The notes: a model not told the origin generated them from the sequence alone. Shown: positions 46,944-58,809, numbered from the stretch's first letter. The stretch is DNA of 64,000 nucleotides from Tethya wilhelma (GCA_964030475.1 CAXIPT010000011.1:1200733-1264732), one strand, 5' to 3'. A program made the numbers and translations.

Positions 46944-47738
46944 AATTCCTTAATCGAATAGTTGTTGCAGCAGATCTAAATGTATAACAGTATATAACAT
47001 GTTTTCTTCTTCAATTAGTGCCACCATGCATACATATATAATGAAAAATCAGTGGAAAAATATTTAGATCTATTATATACAAGTATTAAAAATTTTAAAA
47101 AAATAAGTAGTGTAGGAATGGGCAGTGCGGTAAAAAGCATTGGAACAAAGCATGTCTCAATTTCGGCACATGACTACTTCATTTTTGTTCCGTTGATCCC
47201 TACTATTGATCCTCAGTGTCGTAAATGCAAAGGGAGGGAATTGCAATAAAAGTTTAAACTCTTTTTCGGGGCTAAAACTCCCCAGTCAGGGAGTGCCAGT
47301 CAGTAAGAGTCTTGAGAGCAGCTCTGACATTAGAGTAGGTATCCTTAATCGAATAGTTGTTGCAGCAGATCTAAATGTATAACAGTATATAACATGTTTT
47401 CTTCTTCAATTAGTGCCACCATGCATACATATATAATGAAAAATCAGTGGAAAAATATTTAGATCTATTATATACAAGTATTAAAAATTTTAAAAAAATA
47501 AGTAGTGTAGGAATGGGCAGTGCGGTAAAAAGCATTGGAACAAAGCATGTCTCAATTTCGGCACATGACTACTTCATTTTTGTTCCGTTGATCCCTACTA
47601 TTGATCCTCAGTGTCGTAAATGCAAAGGGAGGGAATTGCAATAAAAGTTTAAACTCTTTTTCGGGGCTAAAACTCCCCAGTCAGGGAGTGCCAGTCAGTA
47701 AGAGTCTTGAGAGCAGCTCTGACATTAGAGTAGGTTGG
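46944..47738. repeat. 395-bp exact tandem duplication containing a half MITE
   Basis: The unit TCCTTAATCGAATAGTTGTT...CTGACATTAGAGTAGGT is present twice at an offset of 395 bases and is identical as far as I can see. Each unit holds one left half of the foldback MITE (47083-47190; 47478-47585). Near-perfect identity means a very recent event or an assembly overlap. Confidence 0.88.
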
Positions 47739-47868
47739 AGAGGAGGCTACAAGGTGGAAAAAAACAACAACAAAAAACGAAGAAAAAAAAAAGAATTGAA
47801 TGTTGCATATATTATTATAGTAACTTGGCACTCAGTCAAGGAGTATCATAAAACTAACTTATATATAC

Positions 47869-49939
47869 CTTCATCTTCAACCACTAGAGCTTGTATATTT
47901 GACTTTGTCTTGTTAATCCACTCCTCACATCGTCGTACATCCTCTTTCCAATACTTGACATCCTTCTCATGCAGTTTGATCATCCTTTCTAGTTGTTTCC
48001 TCTCATCATCATCATTGGCAGTTAATAGTTCACATCTATAGTTATTCACCCACTGGGCACAAAGAATAATATCAATGATAATAATGTCATAGTCATACTG
48101 CACTCATCAAGTATGCACTTACGCCTTCAGCATCCTCCTGCCTTTGCTGACAGATTGCCTTCATCTATGGATGCATGTGGATTGCAGAAGTTAGCTAGGG
48201 TAAGAGCAAGATATTTAGCAGGACACATAGCCTCATTTTCAGGCTCCCTCTCCATGCATGAGTCCTCACCCAACGGAAATTAAGCACGAGAGAACCCATT
48301 TCATTTCCGGAGAGGGAGTCTGGAAACAAGGCTACAGGACACATATACAATATTAGATACTGAGCTCTACGCATGGTATTATATGCATGAAATTTAAAAC
48401 CACGAAATAAGCTCACGTAGTATATTTCAAACTCTCTATAATTCTCTTCTTCTCCTTCTGTAACAAATAAATAATCAACAATTTCAAGATTCATGCATAT
48501 TTGCATATGAGCTAGGCTTGAGAGTTGAGGCTTCTCACTGACTCACTGGAAAACATCCTTGAGTTGATCATTAGAGACCCAATGAAAGGGGTATCACTTT
48601 CATCAGCAAATATAATGGGAGGGGCCTCACTCTCATCATTGGTTGGTAGTGGTGGTTTTGGTTGGTAAATGACAATAATACCATGGTGCATTAACTCACT
48701 CAGTTGAAAAGTTATGAGGGGGAAAATGGGAGCTTCTTGACATGGTAAAATTGAAAATGCCAGCTGTATACAACCTTTACTTACATCTACTAGATCGATA
48801 TAGCCATCGCCAAGTTCAATGATTTCAGCAACTTTATTCTTGACAGCATCTATGTCCCTCAAGGTAAAGGGGCAGTTGGATGCATCACTCTGAGTGCCCC
48901 CAAACCACAGTTCATCAATTACTTTAACCACTAGTAAATGGTCAGATGACGAAGAAGACATTATGGCATATGTTGGAACTTCAAAAATGTTTCGTTTAAA
49001 GAATTTTTGAAGTTTTTGAACATAATTGTCAAGATCAGTCTGACATTCTTTACAATGTTTGTCAATGATTTTTTCTAAGATTCGGTAATTGATAAAAGAA
49101 ATATATCTGTGGCTAATCAAAAAGATTTGAATACCAGATATTGTGGTGATTGCTTTTAACTCATCACCATGTCTCTCTTGGATCTGTCTAGGAAGATTTT
49201 GTGTACCAGAAGAAAACACACTAATTATAATATCTTCTACAGGGGTTGTCCTTCCTTTCTTTAAGGCTTCGAAAACACTGTCTGAAAATCTTTGAAAGTC
49301 TGCAATTATACTTCTTGTATCATGGATGAGTTGACTAGTCAGCTTTTTTCTCCCTCTTTCAGTTAGATGACTCACATTGAGGTACGGAAATGTTTCTTCT
49401 TTTAGTCCAGGACATTTTGAGTGGTCTTCAAAGTATTTTTCAATGCTACAGTGTCCACAGGGACATTTGAAACCACAAGCTTCCACTGCTGAAGCACTTC
49501 CAGAATCTGAGTCTCCACTAGTTCTACTCTTAGTAGGATCAAGTGCCCTCTTTAGCTCACAAGCTAGCTTGGTAAGGTTCAGTTCTTGAAGAATAGCAAC
49601 AAAATCATCAAAGTGGGCATCACCGTCCTTGATCTTGGATAGGATCTGACTCATGAGGATACTAGCCCTGTTATATTCATGAACGTGAGGATTCTCTGCT
49701 TGGGTTTTGTTATAGTCAGAGATGAGAGACTTTGAACGAGCATTTACAGCAAATTTCACAACAACTGGTGACACAGCTTCAACTAGATGAGCTAACTTTT
49801 GAATAAGCGCCTTATATTGAACAGATTCAAATGTTTCCTTCTGGGGGGAGGCTACTGAAACAGAATCAGATGTTTGTGCCTGCTTGTTTGCTTCCATCAT
49901 GTGGCTTGTTACATGTCTTCTAATTATAATAGTAACCAA
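47869..49939 (-). CDS. Death-fold-associated family protein 1 (core plus coiled coil)
   Basis: Exons 48547-49939, 48417-48457, 48123-48164 and 47869-48052 join with consistent phases (1, 0, 0) and continue past 47869. About residues 40-140 are an all-helical region (YKALIQKLAHLVEAV, ILSKIKDGDAHFDDFVAIL) resembling a CARD. Then come a Ser/Asp linker, a Cys-rich knot (ACGFKCPCGHCSIEKYF...KCPG), the RYISFINYRILEKIIDKHC segment, FKRNIFEVP, and KGCIQLAFSILPC before IFPLITFQLSELMHHGIIV. The last exon is a charged coiled coil (RKQLERMIKLHEKDVKYWKE). From memory this core occurs beside death-fold domains in sponge and cnidarian genes; function is unproven, with immune or apoptotic signalling inferred. 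MMEANK is a likelier start than the upstream Met at 49939. Cytosolic. Continuing the frame past the 48547 donor gives a short alternative end. Confidence 0.72.
48226..48335. repeat. Small hairpin element
   Basis: ATAGCCTCATTTTCAGGCTC and the inverse GAGTCTGGAAACAAGGCTA, with CCCTCTCC/GGAGAGGG inside, form a stem. It lies in an intron of the death-fold family protein and belongs to the hairpin type seen at 23541. Confidence 0.65.
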
Positions 49940-50624
49940 TCATGATCAATAACTAACTAAGTGTTACGAGGGTTAACTAAAACTATAATTATTACCCTAT
50001 TACTAAAACAACACTACATTGTCTTCAGACCCACCCCCTTTCTAGATCCGTTATTGGGTAATTCCCCAAAGCATTACGTAATGGATTATATGACAAAACA
50101 ATGAGCAACACAGTAACAATAATAATTGATTTTTTTTTATAGCCTTTTTGTTCTATAAGGACACTTTCCTTACGACTTAATCAATTTTATTAAACTTAGT
50201 ATATTGATTTGGTTGAATTTTATAGCTAGCTAATCCCAATAGTGTATTACTGATATTATTGAAATGCACACCGTATAATGAATGTACTATGCGTCAAATT
50301 TAAACATGTCAAGTTCTGCGGAGCAAACAGTCAAATTTTTTGACCGTTATAACTTAATACGTTAATATTTCCGGCTATACCTTCAGTAGAATGAATTATA
50401 ATTTTCAAAAAATCAATCAGATCTAAATAGGTAGATGTTGACTACCACATTAAATCAATAGTAGAACCAAAATATAATTTGATGCACACACTGTGTTTGT
50501 GCAAATATAGTGTATTAATATTAAGTATACAGAATTATTTAAAATTAGACTAACGTGCACACAGAGAGTGTATAATTTCTTTTATCTTGACAGTCCCCTC
50601 CATAAGTGATAATATAACTGTGAC

Positions 50625-52355
50625 TCAGCCTCATTAATTCTCTCCTCCCATCGCTGTACATCGATCCTTTTTGAATTCTTTGACCCACTTCCCATGGAAC
50701 TCAATTACTGCTTCTAGTGCTCTCCTCTCATCGTTGTCACTGGTGGTGGATAGTTGATCAATACAGTATATCACCAACTGTACACATACATGCAATTGTA
50801 GGTTTGAAAGTTAGTCACACAATAAGTCATATACCCACTGTAACAGTTACAGTATAATATTATAGTCTGCAGACCATGCCAAGTTCTACTTATATCACTA
50901 ACTTCTTCAGCTCCCCTCTGCTGTTCTTGATAGTATGGTTTAATCTGCATGTACACATGTAAGCATGAAGAACTCACACAGAAAATAAGAATGCACGATA
51001 TAATATACATACACTCACAGGCAAGCTCACTTGTTCTTGATGGGTCTCAGTGTTATTAGTGTGAAAAATGAGTGGGGTTGTATAATCAGTGGTTGGAATG
51101 AGAGGGGATCCGGACTTAGGGATCTTCTTGGGGTCAGTGAGTAAAATGGAAGTGTCTGTGGATTTGGCAGTGTCATTAGGAGCTTGAGAGATCTTGGCAT
51201 CCACAAGATGGACATGAGGGGTCGTCTTTAAGTCAGTGGTTTGATTGTCAACGAGTGGAGTTTTATAGCTAGTTGGTTGTAGTGCCCTAGGTTGGTATAG
51301 GACAATAATACCGTGACGTATCAACTCACTCAGTTGTGAAGTAGTGAGAGGGAAAATTGGAGCTTCTTGACATGGTAAAATTGAAAATGCCAGTTGTATA
51401 CAACCCTTGCCAACGTCTTCAAGATCGATAAAAGAACCATCTATTTCAATGATTTTTGCTATCATACTTTGTACAGCAAAAATGCCATCCATAGAAAAAT
51501 AACAATCAGGTGTTTCACGCTGTCCACCAAGACATTGCTTCTCATTCATTTTCACGACCATCACCTTATCTCCTCCAGAGGAGCCAAGAACACTGAGAGG
51601 GACTTCAAAAACATTTCGTTTGCAAAAATTTTTAAAGTTTTGATGGTAACCATCTAACTTCCCCTGCTCGTGACATTTTAACTCCATGCAGTTATGATCA
51701 TCACGAGAACAGTGTTCATTGATTATTTTTTCTAGGATTCGGTAATTAATAAAAGAAATGTATCTTTGCTCAATCAAAAAGATTTTGAGCTCAGTTAGTA
51801 TTTTGACTGATTTTAACTCAACAAGATGTCTTTTCTTGATTGGCTTTGGAAGTTCATGACTAAAAGAAAAAACAGTGTCGACAATATCTTCCAATGGTAT
51901 TTTATAGGCTTTTAATTCTTTTTCCTGACGTTTACTTAACTGACTTGTATCAAGATATGGTAGTGATTCCTTTTGGAAACCAGGACATTTTGCTCTATCT
52001 TCAAAATATTTTTCGAGACTGCAGTTTCCACATGGACATTGAAAACCACAAGCTTTAGGGTTTGGTGTTGAACTTCCAGAATCAGAGTTACTGCTACTTC
52101 CTGTATTGGAAAGATCAACTGCTTGTTTGAGTTCGAGGGCAGGTTCAGTCAAATTGACAAGTCACTCGCCCGTTGATACTCACCAATAGTACGATTTGTA
52201 GCATCACTCTTGTTGTTGTCAGAGATCAATTTTCTAGAAAATGCTTCCACAGCAACTTCAGCCACAACTGGCTTCACAGCTGTCGCTAGTCGAGCAAAAT
52301 GTTCTATGAACACTTTAAACCGAACAGAATTTCCTTTTCTGTCAGGACTTTTACC
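50625..52355 (-). pseudogene. Death-fold-associated family copy 2, disrupted
   Basis: The main exon is open from 52152 to 50974 and keeps the Cys knot (ACGFQCPCGNCSLEKYF), YISFINYRILEKIINEHC, FCKRNVFEVP and GCIQLAFSILPC blocks. The N-terminal part (NSVRFKVFIEHFARLATAV, 52355-52160) ends in a frameshift and stop at about 52155, where some 35 codons present in copies 1 and 3 are missing. A second, in-frame loss of about 28 codons follows KELKAYKI. Downstream exons (50907-50946; about 50625-50779) match the coiled coil, but the latter is frameshifted in its middle. Two deletions plus frameshifts indicate a decaying copy; a shortened protein from the Met at 52152 cannot be excluded. Confidence 0.72.
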
Positions 52356-52619
52356 TCCGATAGATTTACTGTCTCAGTGGCCATGCATGTTTAGAATTTG
52401 GGGGTGGGGCTCATGGAAGTCGCGTGACTTGGTCTATAGGTACGTACCTCGCGGATTCTTTAAATTACGCGCGTCTGAGATTATGCAGAGGCATGGCAGA
52501 GGGCTCTGGTTCATTACTAGTGACGATGTTGAACATCAAAGGGGCGAGCCGTTATCATTGCTATGTAGCAAACAATTAAATTTCATCAATAATAATTATT
52601 GATGTTACTTCAGCTATAC

Positions 52620-53000
52620 AACACACATAAAAATGAAAGCTGAATATTAACCAGGCCTGATGTGGGACAAATGAAGTAAAGTGTACTTGAAAATCATATC
52701 ATGACTGAGCAGAAAGATCAAATTGCTAGTTGTTCAAGAACTGACAGGCAGGTGTATGTGCTAGTATAGGAGCCAGCAGTACTACCTGTTGATTTTGGGG
52801 CTTTGCTATCCTCTACTCAGCTATGCTCCCTTTTGGTAGTTTTCAGCCCCTCTAATTGTGGTCTCTCCGGTCATTGCATGGCTCCGTTAACTAAAAGGGC
52901 ACCAACTTAGCGAGTATTTAAGTTTACTCTCTTTTCAGCTCAAGCAGTAGCTTTCTTTCTCAGTCACCACTGATCAAGTTTCTCTCTGATTGAAGTGCAA
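52620..53000. other. Non-coding stretch
   Basis: No supported exon between death-fold copy 2 and the Helitron piece. Confidence 0.4.
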
Positions 53001-53002
53001 AA

Positions 53003-54154
53003 TCACGATGAACACGTGGACCTACACGCATGCGCTGTAGATTGAGATGCACTGGCAATGATCGTCATAAACATATACCATATTTTATATGACGAGGACG
53101 TACGACAGACAACAAACATATAACATATAACATAATATAACATAATTATACTAGACAGATGCAAGCATCTATGGGGCGAGCCTGAGCGAAGTCTCTGCGC
53201 TGCGCGACGGTGGAACCGGATAAGGTTTGTCATGTGATTTAATTTTCCATTGCGCATACCCCAATGCTGCCACTCAAATCCAAACCAGTAGTCAGTAGCT
53301 CCTAGAACACCCACAATGAATGCGTCCACAAACTTGTCCACTCTGCATGTGAAAGAAGAACCAGTCAGCTACGGCAGGGTTTTCAATGACGGCCTTGGCA
53401 CGACTGGCTCTGGAGTCGGGATCTTCAGGACAGATGAGCTGTGCTAGTTCTGGCCATTGGTTGTCTGCTGCACTGAGTGTGAAGAAGATGGTAGGCAATC
53501 CAACAGTGTCCACCATGGCAACGAGACGACTCCGTTGGCGGAACCAGTACTGTTTGGTACCCCGTAGACTTACTCCGTAGTGAAGGACTTTGCTTGCAAA
53601 CACTTCTCCCTCTCGACCAACCATGTCACGTATAGGTCATCAACTGTCAAATGGGCGTCTCCAGGGTGCTGGCGGATGTAGATACGACCAGCTCCAAGTG
53701 CTCTCCATCGCATCTCTGTGTCGAGAGCAAAGAATCGGAATCGAGCGTGTTTTGCGAATCTCCCATCATCATACATCAACAGATGCCTGAAGTAATTGCC
53801 AATGGGAACATAATTACATCGTTGGGCAAGGAAATCTGCTCTTCCTGTTGGAAATAGAGTGGGAAATGCCATTGAGAAGTATCCCTCAGTGTTGAACTCG
53901 TTGATGGGAGCTCCTCCAATAGTGGGCCACATGAGAGTGGCAGAATTAGAACCAGATTGTCGATCTTGCACAGCTTGCTGAATGGTTTCTTGTTCTGTGC
54001 TCTGGTGTGCTGCATTTGGAACAAATGAGCTTGACAGGTGTGCTGTGTATGGATCTTCCTCCGGTACTTGAGATGACTGAGCAGTAGATGAGGGGTCATC
54101 AGGTTGAATGGATGTTAGTGAGGAGAGGGTATTATCAGTGTTAAAAATTGCCAT
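53003..54154 (-). pseudogene. Degraded Helitron polyprotein, second part (Helitron-like N domain)
   Basis: Minus-strand frames 54154-53570, then 53624-53292, then 53341-53003 overlap and continue one protein across at least two frameshifts. Recognisable Helitron blocks: PTIGGAPINEFNTEGYFSMA, FPTLFPTGRADF, IGNYFRHLLMYDDGRFAKH, TEMRWRALGAGRIYIRQHPG, GVSLRGTKQYWFRQRSRL, ADNQWPELAQLICPEDP, NPAVADWFFFHMQ, FVDAFIVGVLGATDYW and FEWQHWG. It stops before the Rep HUH and helicase regions, and no PIF1-type helicase is seen. Probably a dead fragment. Its N-terminal edge (EEDPYTAHLSSSFVPN) continues where the plus-strand piece at 57496 ends. Confidence 0.85.
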
Positions 54155-54925
54155 GTTTTGTGCTTTTTTTTAAAACGCTTGCTGTTCACTTGGAAAACTT
54201 CAAGTATACCCGGCCCAGTAAAGGTGTCTTAGTACTTCAAACAGAAGCAGGTAATGTGTCTTGCAAATCTGTACAATTGCAGTTGCCCCTGCACAAGTTT
54301 GTGCTATTTGTTACACAAGCATTTGAGTGCTCTAGAATTCTTTTGACCATAAAGATATAGCCTCTCCCGTCCAGATGCTCACAACTATGACATCCTGAGC
54401 AAGCACTGTTTTGAACTGGCTATAGAAACTTGAGTAGCCCTGCACAAGCCATAACCGAAGTATAAGCCACTAGTAGCATTAATAGATCCATTGGTAGACG
54501 TTAGCATCAGAACTAAATCAAGTCCCGAGGTAAATGTAATCTCTTCTGAACGTTTTCGTGTTGATTTTTTAATTTCTTTGCCAGAAGTAGAGTAAGCACA
54601 CTCCATCCATTCTCTACTCGAGCAGCTGGCTGGGCCATACCGATGTCTGTGAATAGAAATTCCGCGGACCACTCCGTAAACTATCTCGTTTCCAATCCAA
54701 ACAATAGTTAACACGTGATATCGATATTGCGTAATCGATTTCAATATTGCAATACCGCGTTCGAATAATTTAAATATACGGAAAGTGTCCACCGTGTACA
54801 AACAAGCAGAAATTTTATCGTTTACAAGCCTCATGTGGGGCTCGCTCAGGCTCGCCCCAAATATATAGAAAATTTCGCCGTTGACTACACTAGTGTGGGG
54901 CTCGCTCCGGCTCGCCCCAATTATC
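53165..54925. repeat. GC-rich motif 'GGGCGAGCC(T/G)GAGCGAGCC' bracketing Helitron pieces
   Basis: The motif or its inverse appears near 53172, 54838 (GGGGCTCGCTCAGGCTCGCC), 54898, 56107 and 57622. The first three flank the minus-strand piece and the last two the plus-strand piece. They may be ends of a non-autonomous repeat or of the Helitron itself. Confidence 0.55.
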
Positions 54926-54933
54926 TCTAACAA
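54385..54933 (-). CDS. Uncharacterised ORF next to the Helitron piece
   Basis: A 182-codon ORF. The first 40 codons run through the GC-rich repeat (two GAS.SEPH phrases), so they are unlikely to be real. The later part (GNEIVYGVVRGISIHRH, EWMECAYSTSGKEIKKSTRK, TFTSGLDLVLMLTSTNGS) looks more protein-like and may be an exon of an unrecognised gene. No motif identified. Confidence 0.3.
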   Translation of the reverse strand: MLEIIGASRSEPHTSVVNGEIFYIFGASLSEPHMRLVNDKISACLYTVDTFRIFKLFERGIAILKSITQYRYHVLTIVWIGNEIVYGVVRGISIHRHRYGPASCSSREWMECAYSTSGKEIKKSTRKRSEEITFTSGLDLVLMLTSTNGSINATSGLYFGYGLCRATQVSIASSKQCLLRMS

Positions 54934-54959
54934 ATCATTTGCCCAATGCTATGTAGTCA

Positions 54960-56350
54960 TTTATATATTGGTTGATTTGCTGTGCACATTTTTTATCATA
55001 AGATAATAATAATTATAAGTATCTCTGATCTGGAACTTGAATGCCGGAAAATTTAATGACAACTGATGTTACAACATTCAGAAGATGGTCAAAGTGAACT
55101 TGAACTGTCTTATACAGAGCAAAGTAGAGAGGAAAGTACAATACACAAAGGATAAAAGGATAAAAGACAATTTACATAATATTATTCATACAAAAATTAA
55201 TAAGAATTTTGTTTCAATTTATACAGAGTGTTATGGCACACACTTTCACAAATAAAAAATCAGTCTATACTATAGTATAAAAGGAGACAGCCAATAAAAT
55301 AAGAGTACGAAAACTGTATAACAACACTACAAAGTTCAAAAAAAGAATGTGCACACAAAAAAATAGCTACACAACTATTGGCAAAAACAATCTAGCTAAT
55401 AATCATTTAATCTCGGAGTCCAATAGGATTACACCCAAGAATTAATGTGCATCTATTGAAACCATACAAGAGAGAATGGCCTGTTGTATTATACAGAATT
55501 ACACTTGTGCATGACAAGTTGTAAACAGTGTATTATTGCTAAAAGAATCTTAGTTATGGGGAATTTTTGTTGGTTAATTAGATTAATGATAAAAATTCCC
55601 ACAGATTGCATGCTGGCTTTACTTCCACAATGGTAGAATTTAGAGTACTGTAGATCTGGAAATTTTTGGAATTTCACCAGGTATACATACATGATATTCT
55701 TTACCGAATTGATGGAAAAGGCGAAACATAAAGTCATAAACAAGTGACAGTAAGTATTTAGTATTTCCAAATTTACCATATAAATTTTTGAAAAATTACA
55801 ATTCTGACAATTTTTATTCATGAATAAACACTATATAGTACAGCTACTAAGTTAAGACCAAACTGATTAAAAACAGAGATAATAAAAAATATATAATCAG
55901 ATTACATGTTGGTTATAGTCACACTTATCACATACCTCAAAGTCATTGGTCTTCCTTTGCTGTCACTGACTCATAGAGGGAGATCTCAAGGGGTCTTGAT
56001 ACTTGTGAATTGGATGGAAAGAGTTTTACTGTTCATATATGGAGTCTGAATGGGTAGAAGAGTTTGTTTCTGAGACAATCGGAAGAGAAAAAACACACCC
56101 TGCTCTATTATAATTGGGCGAGCCAGAGCGAGCCCACCCTAGTGTGCTGAACGGCAATTTTGTCTGTCTGTCTGTCTGTCGTGTCGTTTGTTCTTCTAAT
56201 TGTTCGCATGCCACATTACGTAGAATAAAAATTTAAACTTACGGTATGTTATGAGTATCACCACGTGTTGCAATATGCATGCCTAAGGATTCATTTCGAA
56301 TTTCCATGAAGAGGGAGACATCAATGTCCTTGGCTACAAAAGTTTTTGCT
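54960..56350. other. AT-rich stretch without a supported gene
   Basis: Only short ORFs. The GC-rich motif and (GTCT)n (56160-56180) near 56100-56200 mark a repeat insertion, possibly the left edge of the plus-strand Helitron piece. Confidence 0.45.
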
Positions 56351-56359
56351 TGCATTGAA

Positions 56360-57496
56360 ATGGATAGTTCTCATGAAAGAAGGCTCCAACATCGAAGAGA
56401 ACTCTACAGGGAGCATATATGGAGCGAGAAACGCCTGAGCAAAGAGAAGCAGGTATAATATTATAGTTATGACCTAAGAAGGTAGTTGAGGTTGTCAGAT
56501 TCAGTATAATATTATTAAACCCATAAAAAGAGAAAGAAGAACAAGAGAGAGAAAAGAAGATCAAGAGAGACAGCCCCTCAGAGAGAACACAGGTTAGGTC
56601 TCAGGCTAATGATAGAAGATTGAGAGCCTCGGAGACAGCCTCTGAGCGGAGAGAACACAGGCTTGAGCGAGATAGGTCTCAGGCTAATGATAGAAGATTG
56701 AAAGAGACAGCCTCTGAGAGAGAACACAGACGTGAGCAAGATAGGTCTCGGGCTTGTGCAAGGAGGTCTGTTACAGCACCAGCATTATTTGGGCAACCAG
56801 CTGTGATCCAGAAGATGAAAAACTTTCACCAGACAATATCAGAAATCGCTTATCCTACTTGTGATACGTGTTTGGAATGTTTCCCAAACCTGTCTGTGTC
56901 AGCTCAGCCCAATGGTTCTGTCGAGTGTAGGAGGTGTTCCATGGACAAGAAAGTTCCAAAGTTATACTCTTGTGCCAACCGTTGAACATGGACCTAGGCT
57001 TTGTGCCTCCACAATTGTAGGTTAGCCTGTAGCTTAGCTCAATATTATAAGTGTTGAATGATATGTGCATATATTCTTATTCAGGAATTAACTCAAGTGG
57101 AAGAAATGCTGGTGTCTGCTGTCATGCCATTCATGTCCGTCTACAGGCTACCTCAAGGCCAGTATGGTTACAGTGGACACATCATTAACCTCCCACAAGA
57201 TGTGTCGTCATTTGCCACCAGTCTCCTAAGATTACCATCAGATCCTGGTGGTTGGGAAAGAGAGAGACCAGACACATAAAGACTTTCGTGTGCATAGGAG
57301 GCGTGTAGAGCAAGCTTTGACCTGGTTGCTTGAGAACAATGTCTACTACCGGGCCAGTGGAATCGGATTGAACACACAGGCCTTATCTAACTTACCAGAA
57401 GATGGTGACCTCTCTGGCCTTGTATCTATCTATCCAACCTCAATAAGAATCAGAGGTCACTCAAGCAGCACAGGCCTCACAGGAAGATCCTTATGA
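56360..57496 (+). pseudogene. Degraded Helitron polyprotein, first part
   Basis: Plus-strand fragments match the N-terminal part of Helitron polyproteins: MDSSHERRLQHRRELY at 56360; Arg/Glu-rich repeats (ERREHRLERDRSQANDRR) at 56600-56770; a Cys-pair region with TCDTCLECFPNLS and CRRCSMDKKVPKLYS; then [39 protein letters not shown], and after a frameshift [19 protein letters not shown] and LPEDGDLSGL. A stop after CANR and the frameshift near 57260 show decay. It ends at the point in the protein where the minus-strand piece at 54154 begins, so the two look like parts of one element in opposite orientations. Confidence 0.82.
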
Positions 57497-57673
57497 AGCT
57501 CACCTGCCTACGTATCCATAGCAATGCAATTCTCCATCACCACGAACACGTGTAACTTTACTACTACACATGCGTCTAACATCAACATTTGCGCATGCGC
57601 CAACATTAATTATCGTTGCGATCGCTCCGGCTCGCCCTTCAATGCACGGTGCATTCCCCTAGTAATGCATGAT

Positions 57674-57900
57674 ATTGAGTTATCATACGTACGGTAGTAC
57701 GTATTAGTAGGAATGGGCCAACTGTCCCATAGACACAATACAAAATGTTGGTCACTATAAAAATCTAGTTAAACCTTCAAAGTTGCTCAGAGGCTCTTAC
57801 TGACAGATTAATAACTGCATGCAAGGCTAAGACTCACAAAAACTTTCTACAGCTTTCTTGGAGAGCGCTAGTGGGAAGCCACCATAGTGACATTTTTGTT
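57674..57900. repeat. Dispersed repeat, inverted relative of 14588-14826
   Basis: Same blocks as at 14588-14826 in the opposite orientation: TACGTACGGTAGTACGTA, TAGTAGGAATGGGCC, CCATAGACACAATACAAAAT and GAGAGCGCTAG. Confidence 0.6.
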
Positions 57901-57911
57901 CATCTAACTTT

Positions 57912-58104
57912 AACAAGTAGTAAAAATTTCAAAAAAATAAGCAGTGTAGGAATGGGCAGTGCGTTAAAAAGTATTGGAACAAGGAATGGTCCCAATTTCG
58001 GCACATGACTACTTCATTTTCATTTTTATCCCTCATGCATAGCTATAATATTGTCGTAAATGATTCAAAGAATGATCTGTACTTGAATCAATGAATAGCT
58101 TATC
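57912..58104. mobile_element. Foldback MITE, left half, ending at an N
   Basis: ACAAGTAGTAAAAATTTC...AGGAATGGGCAGTGCG and part of the centre, then a single N at 58105 where the right half should be. Confidence 0.8.
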
Positions 58105-58390
58105 NAAGTTCTTTTCATAGGTACTACATTCCTTGATACTCGTTTTGATCATAAATAGGCCTAAACAAAAACTAGAAAGCTTTGAAACTTAGTATATAAA
58201 TTCATGTACTACAGTTCAGCCATCTTTGTAGGTAGAGTTCAAAGGTCATTATTCACGCGGCATTATTATGCGCATGCGCATTAGCCTCTTCCAGCATAAA
58301 ATAGTGCATGTAGCCTCTACTCAAGCTTTTTATAGGGACTAACCAGTCTCTAATAGTCTCCATACTGTAGTGTTGAAAAAAGTGAATGAA

Positions 58391-58803
58391 CAAGTAATAA
58401 AAATTTCAAAAAAATACATAGTGTAGGAATGGGCAGTGCGTTAAAAAGTATTGGAGCAAGGCATGTCTATTTCGGCACATGCATGACTACTTCATTTTTA
58501 TACCCAGCTCTTGGCCGGCAGTCTAGTTTAAGTTACCTGTTTGTTTTATAATAATTTAGTTTACTCCACAGCATAGCCAACTGATTAGTAGGAATTTGAA
58601 CCAATGCAAAAATAAGCTATGATACTATTGTCGCACATGCATCATTGGATTTATGACACTGAGGATGATCCATATGCATGAGGGATCAAGAATAAAAATG
58701 AAGTAGTCATGTGCCGAAATATAGACATGCCTTGTTCCAATACTTTTTAATGCACTGCCCATTCCTACACTATTTTTTTTTTTGAAATTTTTACTACTTG
58801 TTA
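58391..58803. mobile_element. Foldback MITE, full copy, beside a death-domain exon
   Basis: Inverted repeats at 58391-58500 and 58690-58803 (AACAAGTAATAAAAATTTC and inverse). Its right end is 6 bases from the splice donor of the death-domain exon (58810), so it inserted just inside that intron. Confidence 0.85.
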
Positions 58804-58809
58804 TAATAC

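Noticed and set aside
53386..53857. Plus-strand ORFs opposite the Helitron piece
   Set aside because: Shadows of the minus-strand Helitron frames, which carry recognisable motifs.
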